A stretch of 64,000 nucleotides of DNA. Origin: Saprolegnia diclina VS20. Its lineage: Eukaryota; Oomycota; Saprolegniomycetes; Saprolegniales; Saprolegniaceae. This document shows, one piece after another, positions 53,211-64,000 of the stretch (the stretch's first letter is position 1; every line of letters begins with the position of its first letter). The stretch spans positions 1,171,274 to 1,235,273 of the forward strand of contig NW_008246070.1 in NCBI RefSeq assembly GCF_000281045.1. Direction: 5' to 3'. The notes beneath the pieces are model-generated. The model was not told the origin of the DNA, did no database searches, and saw only the letters and a list, made by a program, of their open reading frames with translations. A program made the position numbers and the translations under genes.

Positions 53211-53595
53211 CGTCGGTCGTTTGTCTGTGCGGGTTGAAATCTGACAACGCCGCCGACGTCAGCCGCTCCGGATTGGCCGAAAGCCCACGATACACTGGCA
53301 GGCCATTGGTCCAATTCATGCACTCTATTTCTGTGTGCGCGACGAAATGCAAACACTATTCCCGTTTCCTTCCACTTTCAATGACTCCTTGACAAGGAGC
53401 GAAGATCGCAGTGCCCGTGCCTGAATCCACTGAGATCTAGAAACTTCAGTCTTCAAGCAAACGACGTCTTGTATGCAGGTTAGAAGAGGTTTGCTGTGGA
53501 GATCTGGCTACGTGGAGCCTGTATGATACACTATTTTAAAGGTATGCCAGGATTGGCTAAAAAAGAGCCAATCCTACGCAGCGCGACCGACTGCG
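53211..53595. other. Divergent intergenic region
   Basis: These are 385 bases between the YbjQ-like gene (leftward) and an unknown gene (rightward). No coding signal; presumed promoters. Confidence 0.45.
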
Positions 53596-55136
53596 ATGGA
53601 GCCGTCGGCCAAGGTATATCGACCTGCCACCGCCTCCGAGCTCATACCTCCGTAGTATGCGCTGTACCATGCAACGGACCCAGCCTCGCTCAAGTGGGCG
53701 GCGAAGATCCGCCTGACGCCTGAGCTGCTGGCCAAGCTCCAGGACGGCTCCGTGGCCGATGATCTCTCGCTTACGTTCTCGGCCGACAAGGCAGAGCCGA
53801 GCGTCCTGCGCGTTGGCGACGAGGCCTTTGAGCTGCTCACGTACCCCGAAGATGCTTCGGTAAACCATCTCTGCACGCTGAGCCCCGAGGACGACGGGCG
53901 TGGCTACTCGTTCTACGAAACCGGGCGCATCGCCAAGAAGCTCATCGTTCAGCGGCTCTTGGACAGCACAGAGAAGGACCGGCTCAAGGACCGCCACGCC
54001 AAGTCTGTGGAAGACTACAAGTCGCGCAGCTCCAAGCTCCTTGAGGACAAGCCGACGCGCGGCGAGCGAAAACGGACGCGCACTGTCATCTGGCAACCGG
54101 ACACTCCTGCAGCGGCCGCCCCAGCGTACGTCGCTTCTCATATGCGCCGCAAGCTCATGCACCCTCTCTCCTCTACAGACAGAAGAAGCCTTCGACGGCG
54201 TTTGCTTCGGCGCTAACGCCCGACCAGCTCGAGACGATCACGCATGAAATCGCCAAAATGGTCGAGGTTGAGCCCCCAAAAGTCGAGCCGATTCGGACAA
54301 TCGACGCAGTCCCGAAGGTCGAGGTCAAACCAGCTTCGAAGGCTGTATTTCCTGCGACTGCGCTCCCTAAAACTACCGAAGCAGCTTTGGTCGACGTGCC
54401 CAAGTCCAAGGTCAAGGCAAAGTCCAAGACCATCGTTGCCAAGACGTCATCCCCGATTCCGCGAGCACCTGCGACCATGAACGCTGACGAACCACCCACC
54501 AAAGCTGCAGCAAGTGTTGTCGGCGTCGTGCCGTCACTGGATGCCGCCGTGCCGGCACTTGTGCCGCGCGTCCCAGAAGCCACCAAGCTCATCCGTGCCA
54601 AGCGTCGCGTGCTCTCCCCCGCCGTGCACACGCTCTCGACCTTTACGACGGACATGGAAACCATCTTCAAGAGATACAGCAGCACGCGTACTAGACCAAC
54701 GCCATCTCGTGTATGGTACAACGTGGATCGTAGGCCATTCGGTGACCGCAATTGCCAATGACAACGAGTTGGCGGCGTGCGAGGCCGCGCTCACCGAGCA
54801 CGTGGCTGCGTGGACGCTTCTTGAAAAAGTTCTATACCGCACACCATGTTTCTCGCTCACTCAGTTCTTATCTTTAGTCGTACTCGATTGAGGTTGTCCT
54901 CACCAACACGAAGGCCATCACTGGTGCGCCGCCCAACGCCAAGTACGCCCAGAAGCACGAGCTCCGCGAAGAGGTCGTCGTTGATGCGCCTCGACAGTGT
55001 GCTAATGCGCAGGTAGGGCATAGCGACGGTGAAAGCACTCATGGACCAGCTCTTTGTGCTCATTTCGAGCGCTGAGCTCGCGATCGCAAGCTACAAGACG
55101 CCCAGCGAGGACAGCAAAGCCAGTGCGACGGAGTAA
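53596..55136 (+). CDS. Hypothetical nuclear-type protein, N-terminus weakly ELL-like
   Basis: Multi-exon gene. A tiny first exon (MEPSAK) joins YALYHATDPASLKWAAKIRL by a 44-nt intron. The first 150 residues (LTPELLAKLQDG ... HLCTLSPEDDGRGYSFYE ... KDRHAKSVEDYKSRSSKLL) weakly resemble the N-terminal domain of the ELL elongation factors; I cannot confirm it by eye. A basic cluster (RGERKRTRTVIW) and a long Pro/Val/Lys-rich disordered segment follow (VEVEPPKVEPIRTIDA). The C-terminal exons (ALTEHVAAWTLLEK, ALMDQLFVLISSAELAIASY) are helical. The stop is 55134-55136. Splice sites between 54690 and 55040 are uncertain. If it is an ELL protein it would act on RNA polymerase II pausing; this is only a hypothesis. 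Confidence 0.5.
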
Positions 55137-55191
55137 AGGAAGCAAACATTGGTTTATATGAAATTTTACCTTGCTGGATGGACACTGCTGT

Positions 55192-56349
55192 CTACACGAG
55201 CATGCTCCCAAAGATGCAGAGCACTGCAAGGAGACCCGCGCAGTGCTGAATGGCACCCGTGGCACTGGACGGGCGCTGGATCGTGGCCTCGTCGCTGAAG
55301 TTGCTCCCCGTGCGGTTGGTGCGCGTGGCGTTGTGCGTGGCGTTGTTGTGAGTCGAGTTGGTCTGCGTCAAGGCCGCGCCCGGCACGTGCCATGGCTTCT
55401 CGTGCTCTGCGGACTGGTTGCCAGCGCGCTGGGCCGTTGGCTTTGGCGAGAGCGGTGCGTCCGTTGCCTCAGCGCTGTCGTCAGTCTCAGCATCGTCGAC
55501 GTCGACAGCTTCGATATCAGCGTCTTCGTCTGTGACGTCAGTGTCGTCAGGCTCGACTTCTTCAGCCTCTTCGTCAGCGTCTTCGTCCGTTGCGTCAGTG
55601 TCGTCAGGCTCGACTTCTTCAGCCTCTTCGTCAGCGTCGGCGTCGGTCTCAGTGTCGTCGTCGCTCTCCGTGACATCGTGGTCACTGTCACGGGAGCTCG
55701 AGGAATCGTCCGACGTCGTGGGTAGTGGCGTCGAGCGACTCCGCGTGGTCGGGTGCATCGTTGGCGTTGTCGAATTGCTGTCGTGCTTTTTGCCGCTGTC
55801 GGTGTGTGCATTGGCCCCCGCGACAATTGGCTCATCCTCGACTTCGCCATCGTCGTCGCCTTCACCGTCGTCATCGCCGAGCTCGTCAATATCGCTCTCC
55901 AGCGATGCGAGCTCGTCCTCACCATCGTCCCCAGCGTCTTCGTCATCGTCGTCGGCGTCGCTGCCCCACAAGCCGAGCTCCTCATCGAAATCGCTACCCG
56001 AACCACTCACGTCCTCGTCCTCGACGACGGGAAGCTTCGTTGGCGCCACAATCGTGGCGTCGCGCGTCGCGTTGCCCACTGTGCCATTGCCCGAGGCCGT
56101 CCGATTGCACGAAAACGCCACGTACGAAGCGTTGTGTTTGTCCGTGCAGCACTGTTGCTCGGCCGTCGCGTTCGTCGCCGGGTCCCACTGGTAGTAGAGG
56201 TACACTTGGGCGCCGCAGCACGCCGCGCGCGCCGGGTTGTAGCACGACGTGCCGCACTTGGGCAAGTCTGGGCGTTCCAAGCAGAGGTTGGTAGCCGAAT
56301 CGGCGGCAACGACGGCCGCAGCCACTGACGCAGGTACAAAGAGTCGCAT
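55192..56349 (-). CDS. Acidic Asp/Glu-rich secreted surface protein, probably GPI-anchored
   Basis: A single exon gives about 385 residues from ATG 56347-56349. A signal peptide (MRLFVPASVAAAVVAADS) leads into a Cys-rich N-terminal module (CLERPDLPKCGTSCYNPARA, with eight or more cysteines to about residue 80). A very long acidic region follows with two tandem copies of a 19-residue Asp/Glu unit (DADEEAEEVEPDDTDxTDE, 57 bases each) around 55510-55660. Many N-glycosylation sites occur near the C-terminus (NSTHNNATHNATRTNRT), then a hydrophobic tail (GLLAVLCIFGSMLV) as in GPI-attachment signals. The acidic coat could bind Ca2+. It resembles oomycete cell-surface proteins in general design; no named family. 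Confidence 0.75.
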   Translation of the reverse strand: MRLFVPASVAAAVVAADSATNLCLERPDLPKCGTSCYNPARAACCGAQVYLYYQWDPATNATAEQQCCTDKHNASYVAFSCNRTASGNGTVGNATRDATIVAPTKLPVVEDEDVSGSGSDFDEELGLWGSDADDDDEDAGDDGEDELASLESDIDELGDDDGEGDDDGEVEDEPIVAGANAHTDSGKKHDSNSTTPTMHPTTRSRSTPLPTTSDDSSSSRDSDHDVTESDDDTETDADADEEAEEVEPDDTDATDEDADEEAEEVEPDDTDVTDEDADIEAVDVDDAETDDSAEATDAPLSPKPTAQRAGNQSAEHEKPWHVPGAALTQTNSTHNNATHNATRTNRTGSNFSDEATIQRPSSATGAIQHCAGLLAVLCIFGSMLV

Positions 56350-57328
56350 GTTGGAGGGAGCGAGAGATGGAAAATGCAGTTCTTCATGACCCGCGATTTC
56401 CATTAATCCATGATAGAGCGATAGAAAGATAGCGGCTTGCGACGAGGCTCTCAAGTGTAAAGCCCCATACACGGTATCCTTCGAACATTGTCGTCGTCCC
56501 GCGAGTCACGACGTGGCGCCGTGATGCACGCTCGGTGGCGAGATCAGCGAGTTCTTCCATCCTCCTCTTGTTCCATCGCGCAGCATCTACTAGTACGAAG
56601 CGCTCGGTGTAATTGCAACAAATTAGTCGTTGCAACAATCTAGTCTTCATTTGTATCTTTTCTAATGCGCTCGGAAGGCGTGAGGAGCATTCGGGGCCGT
56701 GACGTGCGACGAGGCCGGTAGCGCCTTGGATCAGTGGCGTAGCGCGTCGGGCAAGCGACGACTTTACGTCGATGAGCCAAGTAATAAGGTGTAGACGGCA
56801 GCTATGCATTTTGAGCGCAAGCTCGGCGGCTACGAGCAGTGACCAGAAGGCTAGGTTGCTGCGCTCGAGTATGCCAGACGCAGGAGCGCAAGACCGCCCA
56901 GAGGACTACGGTGGTCCGACTACTTGTGAGGCGAGATCAGTGTCATCCATGCTGCGTCACCTGGGCGTTGCTGGAGCATGGTGCCACGACCATGTACCCA
57001 TCTGCATCTGCCTAGGCATGGTCTTGGCCAAGATCTTGCCTTTCCGCACCGTTCGTGGCACGCCCATCTGCGTGCCAGTAATTTTGGCCAATCCCCATGG
57101 AGAAGGAGCTGTTACCTCACTAAAACGACATATTGTCTTAAACCTGTCTCAGTTCTATACAAAACGACTAGTAAAGTAAAGAAACACCTTGTGATACGAA
57201 CTATCAGCCAAAAGCCGCCCACCACTCCTATTGGGTGAAGCCAGTTAGTTTTGTATTTCTCGACCTGAAAAGAGGCCCCCGCCCAAGGTTCCCCGCAACC
57301 CCGTCCCGGAATCGTATCTCGGAACATC
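56350..57328. other. Divergent intergenic region
   Basis: These are 979 bases between the GPI-type gene and the DUF3605 gene. Open frames are present on the plus strand (about 56772-57179), but no domain is seen and codon use is unlike that of the genes. Presumed to hold both promoters. Confidence 0.45.
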
Positions 57329-58245
57329 ATGCTTGCCTCCTCGATGATTAGCTCCCTCCCCCCTTGCCCCACGGGCGAGAGCCCCCGCGCCAAGCGGAAG
57401 CGCTCCGTGGACGCGTCCTCCCCCTCCGATGGTGGCATGTCCCCGTCGTCCATGGACGAAGTGCCATGCAAGAAAAGCAAGGTACGCGCTCCCGATCGGT
57501 AGGTAGCATGCTCATGTGCTTGGCGTAGGCAACGGAAGAAACCCACTTCAAACCCACGGAAGACCACGACCCACGTGAGTGCTCTGACGCCCCCCTGCAC
57601 GAAGACCCCCTTAGGGATCCCACCACCGCCCCCCTCTCCACGGCCCCGGAAGACGGCGAATGCACGGATCTCGACAACTCGGACAGTCCTCTCCACGCGC
57701 CGGAGAGCAACTGTCCCCTGGACAGCCCGCGCTCGGACGTCAACTCGCCTCCGCGTGCACCGCAAGACGACTGCTACGACGCCTACTACGACGGGCCGGG
57801 GTACGACGATTTTGCCGATGATGCCGATAGGCGCCGTCGCACCCTGAAGCTCCAGTACTGGACCCGCTCGGACGCGTGCAAGGAACGCAAGTGGGACCAT
57901 CTGGACCTCCTCGACTCGGAAGAGCACGGGATGACGCGCGAAGAACACATCTACGCCACGACTCTGGCAGGTAGAACGTCGTATATGGAGCCCAATATGT
58001 TCCCGTACTCGACGCCGGAAGGCATCGAGCATTGGACCCTCTGGAGCCGCCTCGAAATGCGCCATGCGGACGTCCAGGACTACGTCGAGCAGTGGATCAC
58101 AACCAACGCGCCGCATGTCACGGCGTGGAACTACGACGACAACCCGGAGCGCTCGATCAACATCTTCCACGTCCACGTGTACTTGCAAGTGGGCGGCGAA
58201 GGCGACGTGCTGCAAGGTCGCGGCGTCAACGACCTCGTCCACTAG
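57329..58245 (+). CDS. DUF3605-domain protein
   Basis: Two exons (57329-57481, 57529-58245) give 289 residues. The N-terminal 130 residues are disordered, Ser/Pro/Asp-rich with a basic nuclear-like cluster (RAKRKRSVD). The C-terminal part matches the DUF3605 pattern known from fungi and oomycetes: MFPYSTPEGIEHWTLWSRLE, DVQDYVEQWITTNAPHVTAWNYDDNPERS and the closing IFHVHVYLQ, a compact alpha/beta domain of unknown function. The stop is TAG 58243-58245, 31 bases before the convergent MscS-like gene ends. No enzyme motif is seen. The family name is from memory of the FPYxxPxGIEHW pattern. Confidence 0.83.
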
Positions 58246-58276
58246 ACGCGCCGTTCTTAAGAATACACTGTCATAT

Positions 58277-59572
58277 TTAACTTAATTCGGCGTCCTGAGC
58301 CAACGTAATGCCAAGTCGCTCGAGGCACTGCATGATGGTCAAGTTGACCTTGGACTTGGCCTTGGCGAGGGTCTTGAGATCGTTGCCCTCGATGAGCGCC
58401 GTCACGAGCACGCAGTACATGCCGGCCAGAGTTACTTGCAAGCAGCGCAGATCGTGCACTCGGAAGCTGTTGCATTTCGAGCCAAGCTCGCCGATGCCCG
58501 CCATCGAGTCGAGCGCGGCTGTCGTGCCACTGCCGTGGGAAAGCTCGCTCACGTTCCCGAGCATGCGCGCGCCCATCGAGTCGGAGCGGCGAACTTCGGT
58601 CGACTCTTTTTGGTGAAAGAGCTCGGGCGAGACAATGCAGTGGGGCAGCTGCTCGCGGAGGTCGTCGATGAGCTGATTGAGGAGCGCGACATGCGTGGTT
58701 TGGGCGACGTGGATCTCGACGTGGACCTTGCGGAACGTACACTCGGAGTAGTTGCGCTGGTAATCGGTCGCGAGGACACTGTTGGGAATGTGGATGAGCG
58801 CACCGTTCATGGCGCGGAGCACGGTCGTGTTGAGCGCCATTTGCTCGACGATGCCGGTCGCGGACCCGATCGAGCAGAGACTGCCGGTCGAGAACGGCTC
58901 GGCAAAGATGAGAAAAAAGCCCATGATCGAGTTGCGGACCGTGGTGTAGAAGGCGAGAATGCCCACGAGCTCGAGGAGCGTAAAGAAGACGAGGACAAGC
59001 TCCTGCATCATGGCCGAGTTGGGCACGTAGACGTAGAAGCCCTCGATGAGGATGAGCACCATCGTCACAAACTACAGCATGCACGCATAGAAGAGCGTTT
59101 CGCCGCGAGCGCTCGTACCCCAATGCTCTCCGTGACCATGAGCACGCGCGAGTAGTCTTCGCGCGAGGTCTCGTCCCAGCCAAAGTACCGGATCGACGCC
59201 TGCGCACGGTATACCATTGAGCACCGACGTTGCCGCATGCTCTACCTTGGTGATGACGCGCCGCAAAGCGATTGTGGCCACGATGAGCGGGATGCCAAAG
59301 GCGTACTGGAAGAACGTTGGCACCTCATCCGCAGCGTCGTCGATCTGGAGGATGACCATGGCGACGTACAGCGCGAGGAGCACGATGGCCCACGAGATGG
59401 GCGGGAGGAAGTGGCGCTCGAGGTCCTTGAGGAACTGCTTCGGGCCAAAGCGCGCCCGGAGGAGGCGGAAGACCTGCACGACGACGCGCTCGCGGAAGAA
59501 GACCGAGTTGGAGACCAGCACGAACGAGACGCCGCCCCGCCAGATCGTCCCCGAGGTCACTTGGAAGCCCAT
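58277..59572 (-). CDS. MscS-like mechanosensitive ion channel
   Basis: Two or three exons. The N-terminal exon (ATG 59570-59572 to about 59245) has two membrane helices (WAIVLLALYVAMVILQI and YAFGIPLIVATIALRRVI). A middle exon (about 59205-59075; ASIRYFGWDETSREDYSRVL) joins the last exon with LVLVFFTLLELVGILAFY and the pore-lining helix region. The MscS core is clear: FAEPFSTGSLCSIGSATGIVEQMALNTTVLRAMNGALIHIPNS, the beta-domain typical of small-conductance channels that open under membrane tension. The C-terminal cytosolic domain continues to the stop 58277. The pore helix lacks the Gly/Ala pattern of bacterial MscS, so conductance may differ. It is related to plant and fungal MSL channels. 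Confidence 0.82.
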
Positions 59573-59839
59573 TTTCCGATATCTACACTATTCCATGCGC
59601 TCTGTCGTTTTCACAGTATTTTATCGTCTCTATATATATATAGTGTGGTACTGGGCGCTCAGGCCGCCAGCACACCGGTCATGTACCTCGTCGGACGTCT
59701 CGCCTCGAGAATGGCTTGGACGGACTAGGTACATACTTGATGTCCTAGGTATTCAAGACGAAGATGGCGATTGCTCTTGCAAGTCGTCGAGTGATACTGT
59801 GTGTATTGGGGTCGTCTCGTGTCTAGTTGCGAGATTCTA

Positions 59840-62800
59840 CTAATCCCTAGTCGCCCACTCAAAGAACGTGCATTGCGCGTTCTTGTCTGGCTTGGCGCAC
59901 TTGTAAAACTTGCGGCCAGCGTTGGCAGCCGACTTGGCCGTGAGCTCGATCGCGGGTTCGCCGCAGAGACACACGTGACCGGACGCGTTGCTGGTTCCGG
60001 ACGGGCGTGACGACGCAGCACGGCTATAGTTCGCGCCACCGCCGCCACTTGGTGCGCCACTCTCGCTGTCCTTCCACTCGAAGAACCCACAACTGTCGGC
60101 TTGGGGAAAGCTGCACGTGTAAAACTCGCGGCCTTGGTTTGGCCCGGCCTTGGCGACGACGCGCTTCACGCTTGGCTGTTTATGGTTGCACACTGGCGTG
60201 TCGCCCGACGCATTGCCACTGTACGTGGCTGGCGGCGCCGCTGTTGCGCCTTCGGTCCACTCGAAAAAGTCGCACTGCTCGCCTTGCGGAAAGCTGCACG
60301 TAAAGAAGTACCGGCCCTTGTTGGGCCCCTCGCGCTTTGTTTGACGGAGTGCACACTCGACGCTGTGCCCAGGGCAGAGAGGTGAAGCACCCCGCGGCGG
60401 TGCACTTACGGTTGTCATCGCTCGCGACGAAGACGTCGATGCACTCGTCTTGGCCTTTTTCGCGCGGTTGTTGCCCGTGAGAGAGTCGGCATAGTCGTTG
60501 GACGGGGCCGCTGCGCGCGCGACGCGCTGGTACGAGCTCTGCAAGTCCGGCGCCGGCATCGCGCGCATCGCTTGGCTCGCCACGGGCTTGAGTCGCAGCT
60601 GTCCTTGCGCCAGATCTTGGACCACGTCGTCGCAAAAGAGACATGTCTCACGGTCATTGCCCCCGTCCAAAATGCGCACTTGGAGGTCGGGTGGTAAGGC
60701 ATTGGTGACGAAGCGCAGCGTGACGCGGTGGATCGTTTGCTGTGGCCGAGAGCATGTCGTGCACGGATGCGACGTCACAGATGCGTACGCAATGCTCGAG
60801 GGTAGCCACACCGACTCTTTGCAGCTCTGGTAGTCGGTGCAGCTGACGACATACTTGGCGGTTTTCGTCTTTTTGAGCTTCATCGGGTGGGCGCCGCATT
60901 GAAAGCAGCACTGCACGACCGGCGAGTCGTGGGTTCCGGTCGCGAGCGCGCAGTCGGCCGTGCAGCTGTAGCATGGCATCTCGTTCAGTCGTGCGTTCGG
61001 TGGATGGTTGAAGCAGTGCGGGCACACGCTGTAGACGTTTGTACCGGCGCCTCGCTGGACGTCGACCACTTGAAACTGGCAGAGCGGGCAGCGCGTGGTG
61101 GATTTCTGAATGTTGGCGAGCATCGGCAGCGCATACTGGTCGTCGCAGCGCCGACAGACGAGGAGACTCCCGTCGTCGGGCTTTTTCCTACATAGTACGC
61201 AAACAAATGGCAAGTACGTCCTGCAATCGGTGCCTACCGGAGCTCCATGGGTTGCTGGCACTTGCCGCACGCGCTAAACGCGCCGTCGACGACGCGGCTG
61301 TTGCCAGCACCGGCGTCCTGGTTGGCCGCGCCAAAGTACCCCTGGAACGTCTCGTCCAGGACACCGGAACGTGCAACAACGCTCTGGAAGATCGTGCGCA
61401 TCTATCCGTAGGTGTTGGCCAGAGACCAGAGACAGTTGTGGAACGCGTACTTGGTCCATACAGGCTCGGACGACTTGGTCGCAGGACTTTTGACCCTGCG
61501 CAATTGCATTGCAATCGCGCTCGACCTACAATGCCACATCGGTTCCTGCTGCCAGGTGCGGCGTTGACGTACGGCCGCGCGGAGATCTGGCTTTGCGAGC
61601 TGGTATCCCATGCGGTCATAGGACTGCACGAGTGCCAGGCCGAGCTCTACGCATGCCCTTGACAACCATGAAGAAGAAGATGCGGACCATTACCCGTGGG
61701 CTTGAACTGCGTGTTGTTGTTGACTTTGATCGCATACTGGCGCTTGAGGATCGTGTTGATGTGCTCGGCGATCGTCGCGTCCGTGCCAATGCCGTGCGTG
61801 TCCATCTTGGCAATGAGGTCCGACTCGGTGAGGAGCGGCGGCGGCGCCGTCTCGCCTCTCTTGAGCACCAAGGTCGTCGGCACAAACTGGTCGCCGCGCT
61901 CGTAGACTGGGATCACGGTCGCGGCCCACTTTTCGTAAATGTAAATGTCGAGGTAGTTGCGCGATAGGATCATGAGCCCGCTAGCGCTAAACGTCTCGTT
62001 GGCGAGCGTCATAGTGACGTTGGTTTGGCTCCCGCGCGCGTCCATCGAGCAACACGCGAGAAAGTGCCGGACGACGAGCTCATACACGCGGCGCTCGACG
62101 TCGTTGTTGAGCGACGAGAGCGGGACGCACTTGGTCGGATGGATCGGCGGGTGGGCTTGGTCGTCGTGCTTGCCGCCGCGCGGTGCTTCAAACTTGCCGT
62201 TCTGAAGCGCCGTGACATACCCGCCCCACGTCTCGTGCCCCGCATGGAGGTCCAGCAAGGCGGGAAGGTCGGTCCCTTCTTTGAAGCTGTCGGTCTCGGT
62301 ACGCGGGTAGCTCAAAAGACCGCGGTTGTACAGTGCCTCGGCTGCCGTCATGGCTTGCTCGGACGAGATGCGCAGCCAGCGCGACGCGCGCTTCTGAAAC
62401 TCGACCGTTGTGAGCGGGAACGGCTTGCGCTTGGACGTCTCCTTCTTGCTGATCGAAGTAATGGTCGCGATCTGCGCCTCGACGCAGCTCTCGTAGAGCG
62501 CGAGCGCCGCGATCTGGTCGTACACGCGGCCGCGGCCCCAGGTAAAGACGATCGAGCCGACATCGGGAATCGTATGCGTCACGTGGATGTGGTAGAAGAG
62601 CTCGCGAACGAACGCGTCGATCGCCAAGTGCCGGTCGACGACAAAGCCGAGCGTCGGGAATTGGCACGAACCAAAGCTCACGACCTTGCTCTCGGAAGTG
62701 GCTTGGACGTTGGGGAACTTTTTCTGAATCCGCATCGTCTGGAAGCGCGTAAAGGCTGCGCCGAGACGCAGATCGATCTCGGACCGCGCGTCGCACGCGA

Positions 62801-63441
62801 GCGACAAGTTCTCGTTCGGCTGCACGAGGTTCTGCACAGCGGCGTGGATGTCGCGTGGGATGAGCGCCGAGAAGCGCGCGCGCTTGACGCGCAGCCGCCG
62901 GTTCGCCTTTTCGCACACGGCTTTCACCTCGAACGCAATGTTTTCGCCTTCGCGATCGCAATCCAGCCACAGCACGAGCATCTACATGGCATGAGATGCG
63001 GTCGGTGGCGACAGTACGTACCTGGGCGCGCGCAGCCTCGGCCTTGAGCGTCTGCTCGATCTTCTTCTGCGTCGAGTCCTCGCGCACGGTCTTCTCGACG
63101 GTCGCGCTAAAGAGGTCGACGGGATCGCATGTCTTCCAGCCGCTACAAGCACATGCATCCATGGCCCATATACATGGTCGTCATCTACCGGTGGCTGAGC
63201 GCAAAGTCGAGCTGCATGAGGTGGCCGGTCACGGACGTGAAGACCATCTCGACGCGCTGCTGGTTGAGCTCAAATGGAAACTCAAAGATGCCATTGTACT
63301 GGGAAAAGCCGGGTCGCTACACAGGATGCAGAGACCTTCGCGCCGAGCGGAGGGAGTTACCCGCGTGCTCCGGCCCGACGACAAGATGTGCGCGATCTCC
63401 TTGGCCACGGACGGCTTCTCGGCCACGTTCAGGACGCGCAT
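59840..63441 (-). CDS. TOP3A: DNA topoisomerase III alpha with three GRF zinc fingers
   Basis: This long multi-exon gene runs from ATG 63439-63441 (MRVLNVAEKPSVAKEIAHIL, the Toprim start) to TAG 59840-59842. The Toprim continues with WLDCDREGENIAFEV, giving the acidic DxDxE cluster. The core shows FGSCQFPTLGFVVDR, and the active-site tyrosine lies in NRGLLSYPRTETDSF. MDTHGIGTDATIAEHI follows. The C-terminal half carries several C4 zinc-binding pairs (CPLCQFQVVD, CPHCFNHPP) and three GRF zinc fingers (CPGHSVECALRQTKREGPNKGRYFFTC type, at about 60030-60370 and 59850-59990). Type IA topoisomerase III with a BLM-type helicase dissolves double Holliday junctions. Intron positions around 61200-61680 are approximate. 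Confidence 0.9.
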
Positions 63442-63849
63442 GCTGGCAACAAGCGCGCTGATTGGCTATAATTCGAGCCAATCCCACCGCACGGCGTTCG
63501 CGCCTAAAATGCCAAGTTGGCTGCTGCCCGCCACGACGGGCGAAGTCGACCGTCGATGCGAGGCTCTGCCTCTGTGAAATGTCGGCGGGTGAACGATGCG
63601 GCGAGGTGCACTGCGTAGCGAGCCGCTGGTCAAGCTGTCCAAGCATTAGCACCAACCTCGTGGAGCTCGGCGGCTCATGCTGCCACCAAGATTGCGCACC
63701 GAAGCGTGTGCCAGCACCGAGCTTTCGTCGCCCGGTTTCGCCGCTTTGGTCTCAATGCAGAGTGGTGTTATGCGTTGTGAGATCAATCAAAAGTGTTATG
63801 TAGTTTGGCGTTAACGCTAAATACAGGGTTATCATGGCCGACAACTACA
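63442..63849. other. Intergenic, no gene recognised
   Basis: It separates TOP3A from the next minus-strand gene. No coding frame of note; likely the TOP3A promoter. Confidence 0.45.
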
Positions 63850-64000
63850 CTATTCCTTGCGCTTTGTCCAGACCATCGTGCCGTGGCCCGCGCGGGTCGT
63901 GACGGTGAGCTTGAGGTCGAAGAGCAGTGGCGGGCTACTCGCGGGTCGTGACACGTGAAACGTGGCAATCACGTAAGCACACACGGCGCGCACTTGAGAG
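63850..64000 (-). CDS. Unknown gene, 3' end only
   Basis: The frame is open from the window edge to TAG 63850-63852. The visible C-terminus reads VCAYVIATFHVSRP and then LLFDLKLTVTTRAGHG, ending MVWTKRKE. I cannot assign a family from about 50 residues. It is included because the beta-strand-like pattern and GC3 codon use look coding. Confidence 0.45.
   Translation of the reverse strand, partial: SQVRAVCAYVIATFHVSRPASSPPLLFDLKLTVTTRAGHGTMVWTKRKE

Noticed and set aside
1-64000. CRISPR arrays, phage or bacterial operons
   Set aside because: Direct-repeat arrays with regular spacers are absent; genes have spliceosomal introns and eukaryotic families throughout.

Overview
The window is nuclear DNA from a compact eukaryotic genome, most likely an oomycete and probably Saprolegniales (Saprolegnia/Achlya/Aphanomyces-like). 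The reasons are very short introns (mostly 40-60 nt, typically GTACGT...TAG), GC-rich third codon positions, genes a few hundred bases apart on both strands, secreted glycanases of oomycete type (GH5, GH81), and a HAD-phosphatase fused to imidazoleglycerol-phosphate dehydratase, an arrangement I recall from Phytophthora. The genus is inferred. Two runs of N (18556-18700 and 42933-43191) are assembly gaps, and each removes part of a gene.

Layout. 1-15.7 kb: 3' end of a MutS/MSH4 gene, an AAAP amino-acid permease, an APC/C TPR subunit (CDC16/APC6), a CK1/TTBK-type kinase ending in a UHM-ligand-like motif, a hypothetical membrane protein with micro-exons, a disordered protein, an aspartoacylase-family hydrolase, an F-box/WD40 protein and the HAD-IGPD fusion. 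16-23.4 kb: a large inverted duplication (two 2.07-kb arms, 16070-18136 and 21290-23356), each arm carrying a near-identical secreted GH5 gene, around an OxlT-like MFS transporter broken by a gap. 23.8-33 kb: a Myb/SANT-like protein, an EF-hand protein, a giant IQ-repeat/WW protein, a CEP44 homologue and a 12-exon ankyrin gene in which nearly every exon is exactly one 33-residue repeat. 33-46 kb: a multiple inositol polyphosphate phosphatase, a PH-PDZ-PH-TBC RabGAP, an inward-rectifier K+ channel, a domesticated Tigger/pogo transposase with all three catalytic acids replaced, pirin (gap-truncated), a sigma-type GST and an FAAH-like amidase. 47-64 kb: a GH81 glucanase, two hypothetical proteins, a YbjQ/UPF0145 protein with a mitochondrial-like presequence, an unknown nuclear-type protein, an acidic GPI-type surface protein, a DUF3605 protein, an MscS-like channel, DNA topoisomerase III alpha with three GRF zinc fingers, and the 3' end of an unknown gene.

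Most genes are unrelated housekeeping or surface genes, as expected in a eukaryotic scaffold, so there are no operons. Loose themes are cell-wall remodelling (two GH5 copies, GH81, acidic GPI protein), centriole/flagellum-type Ca2+ and scaffold proteins (EF-hand, IQ/WW, CEP44), and recombination (MSH4, TOP3A). I found no CRISPR array, rRNA or convincing tRNA. Exon boundaries were read by hand from splice signals and reading-frame continuity; they are well supported where exact boundaries are given and approximate elsewhere.
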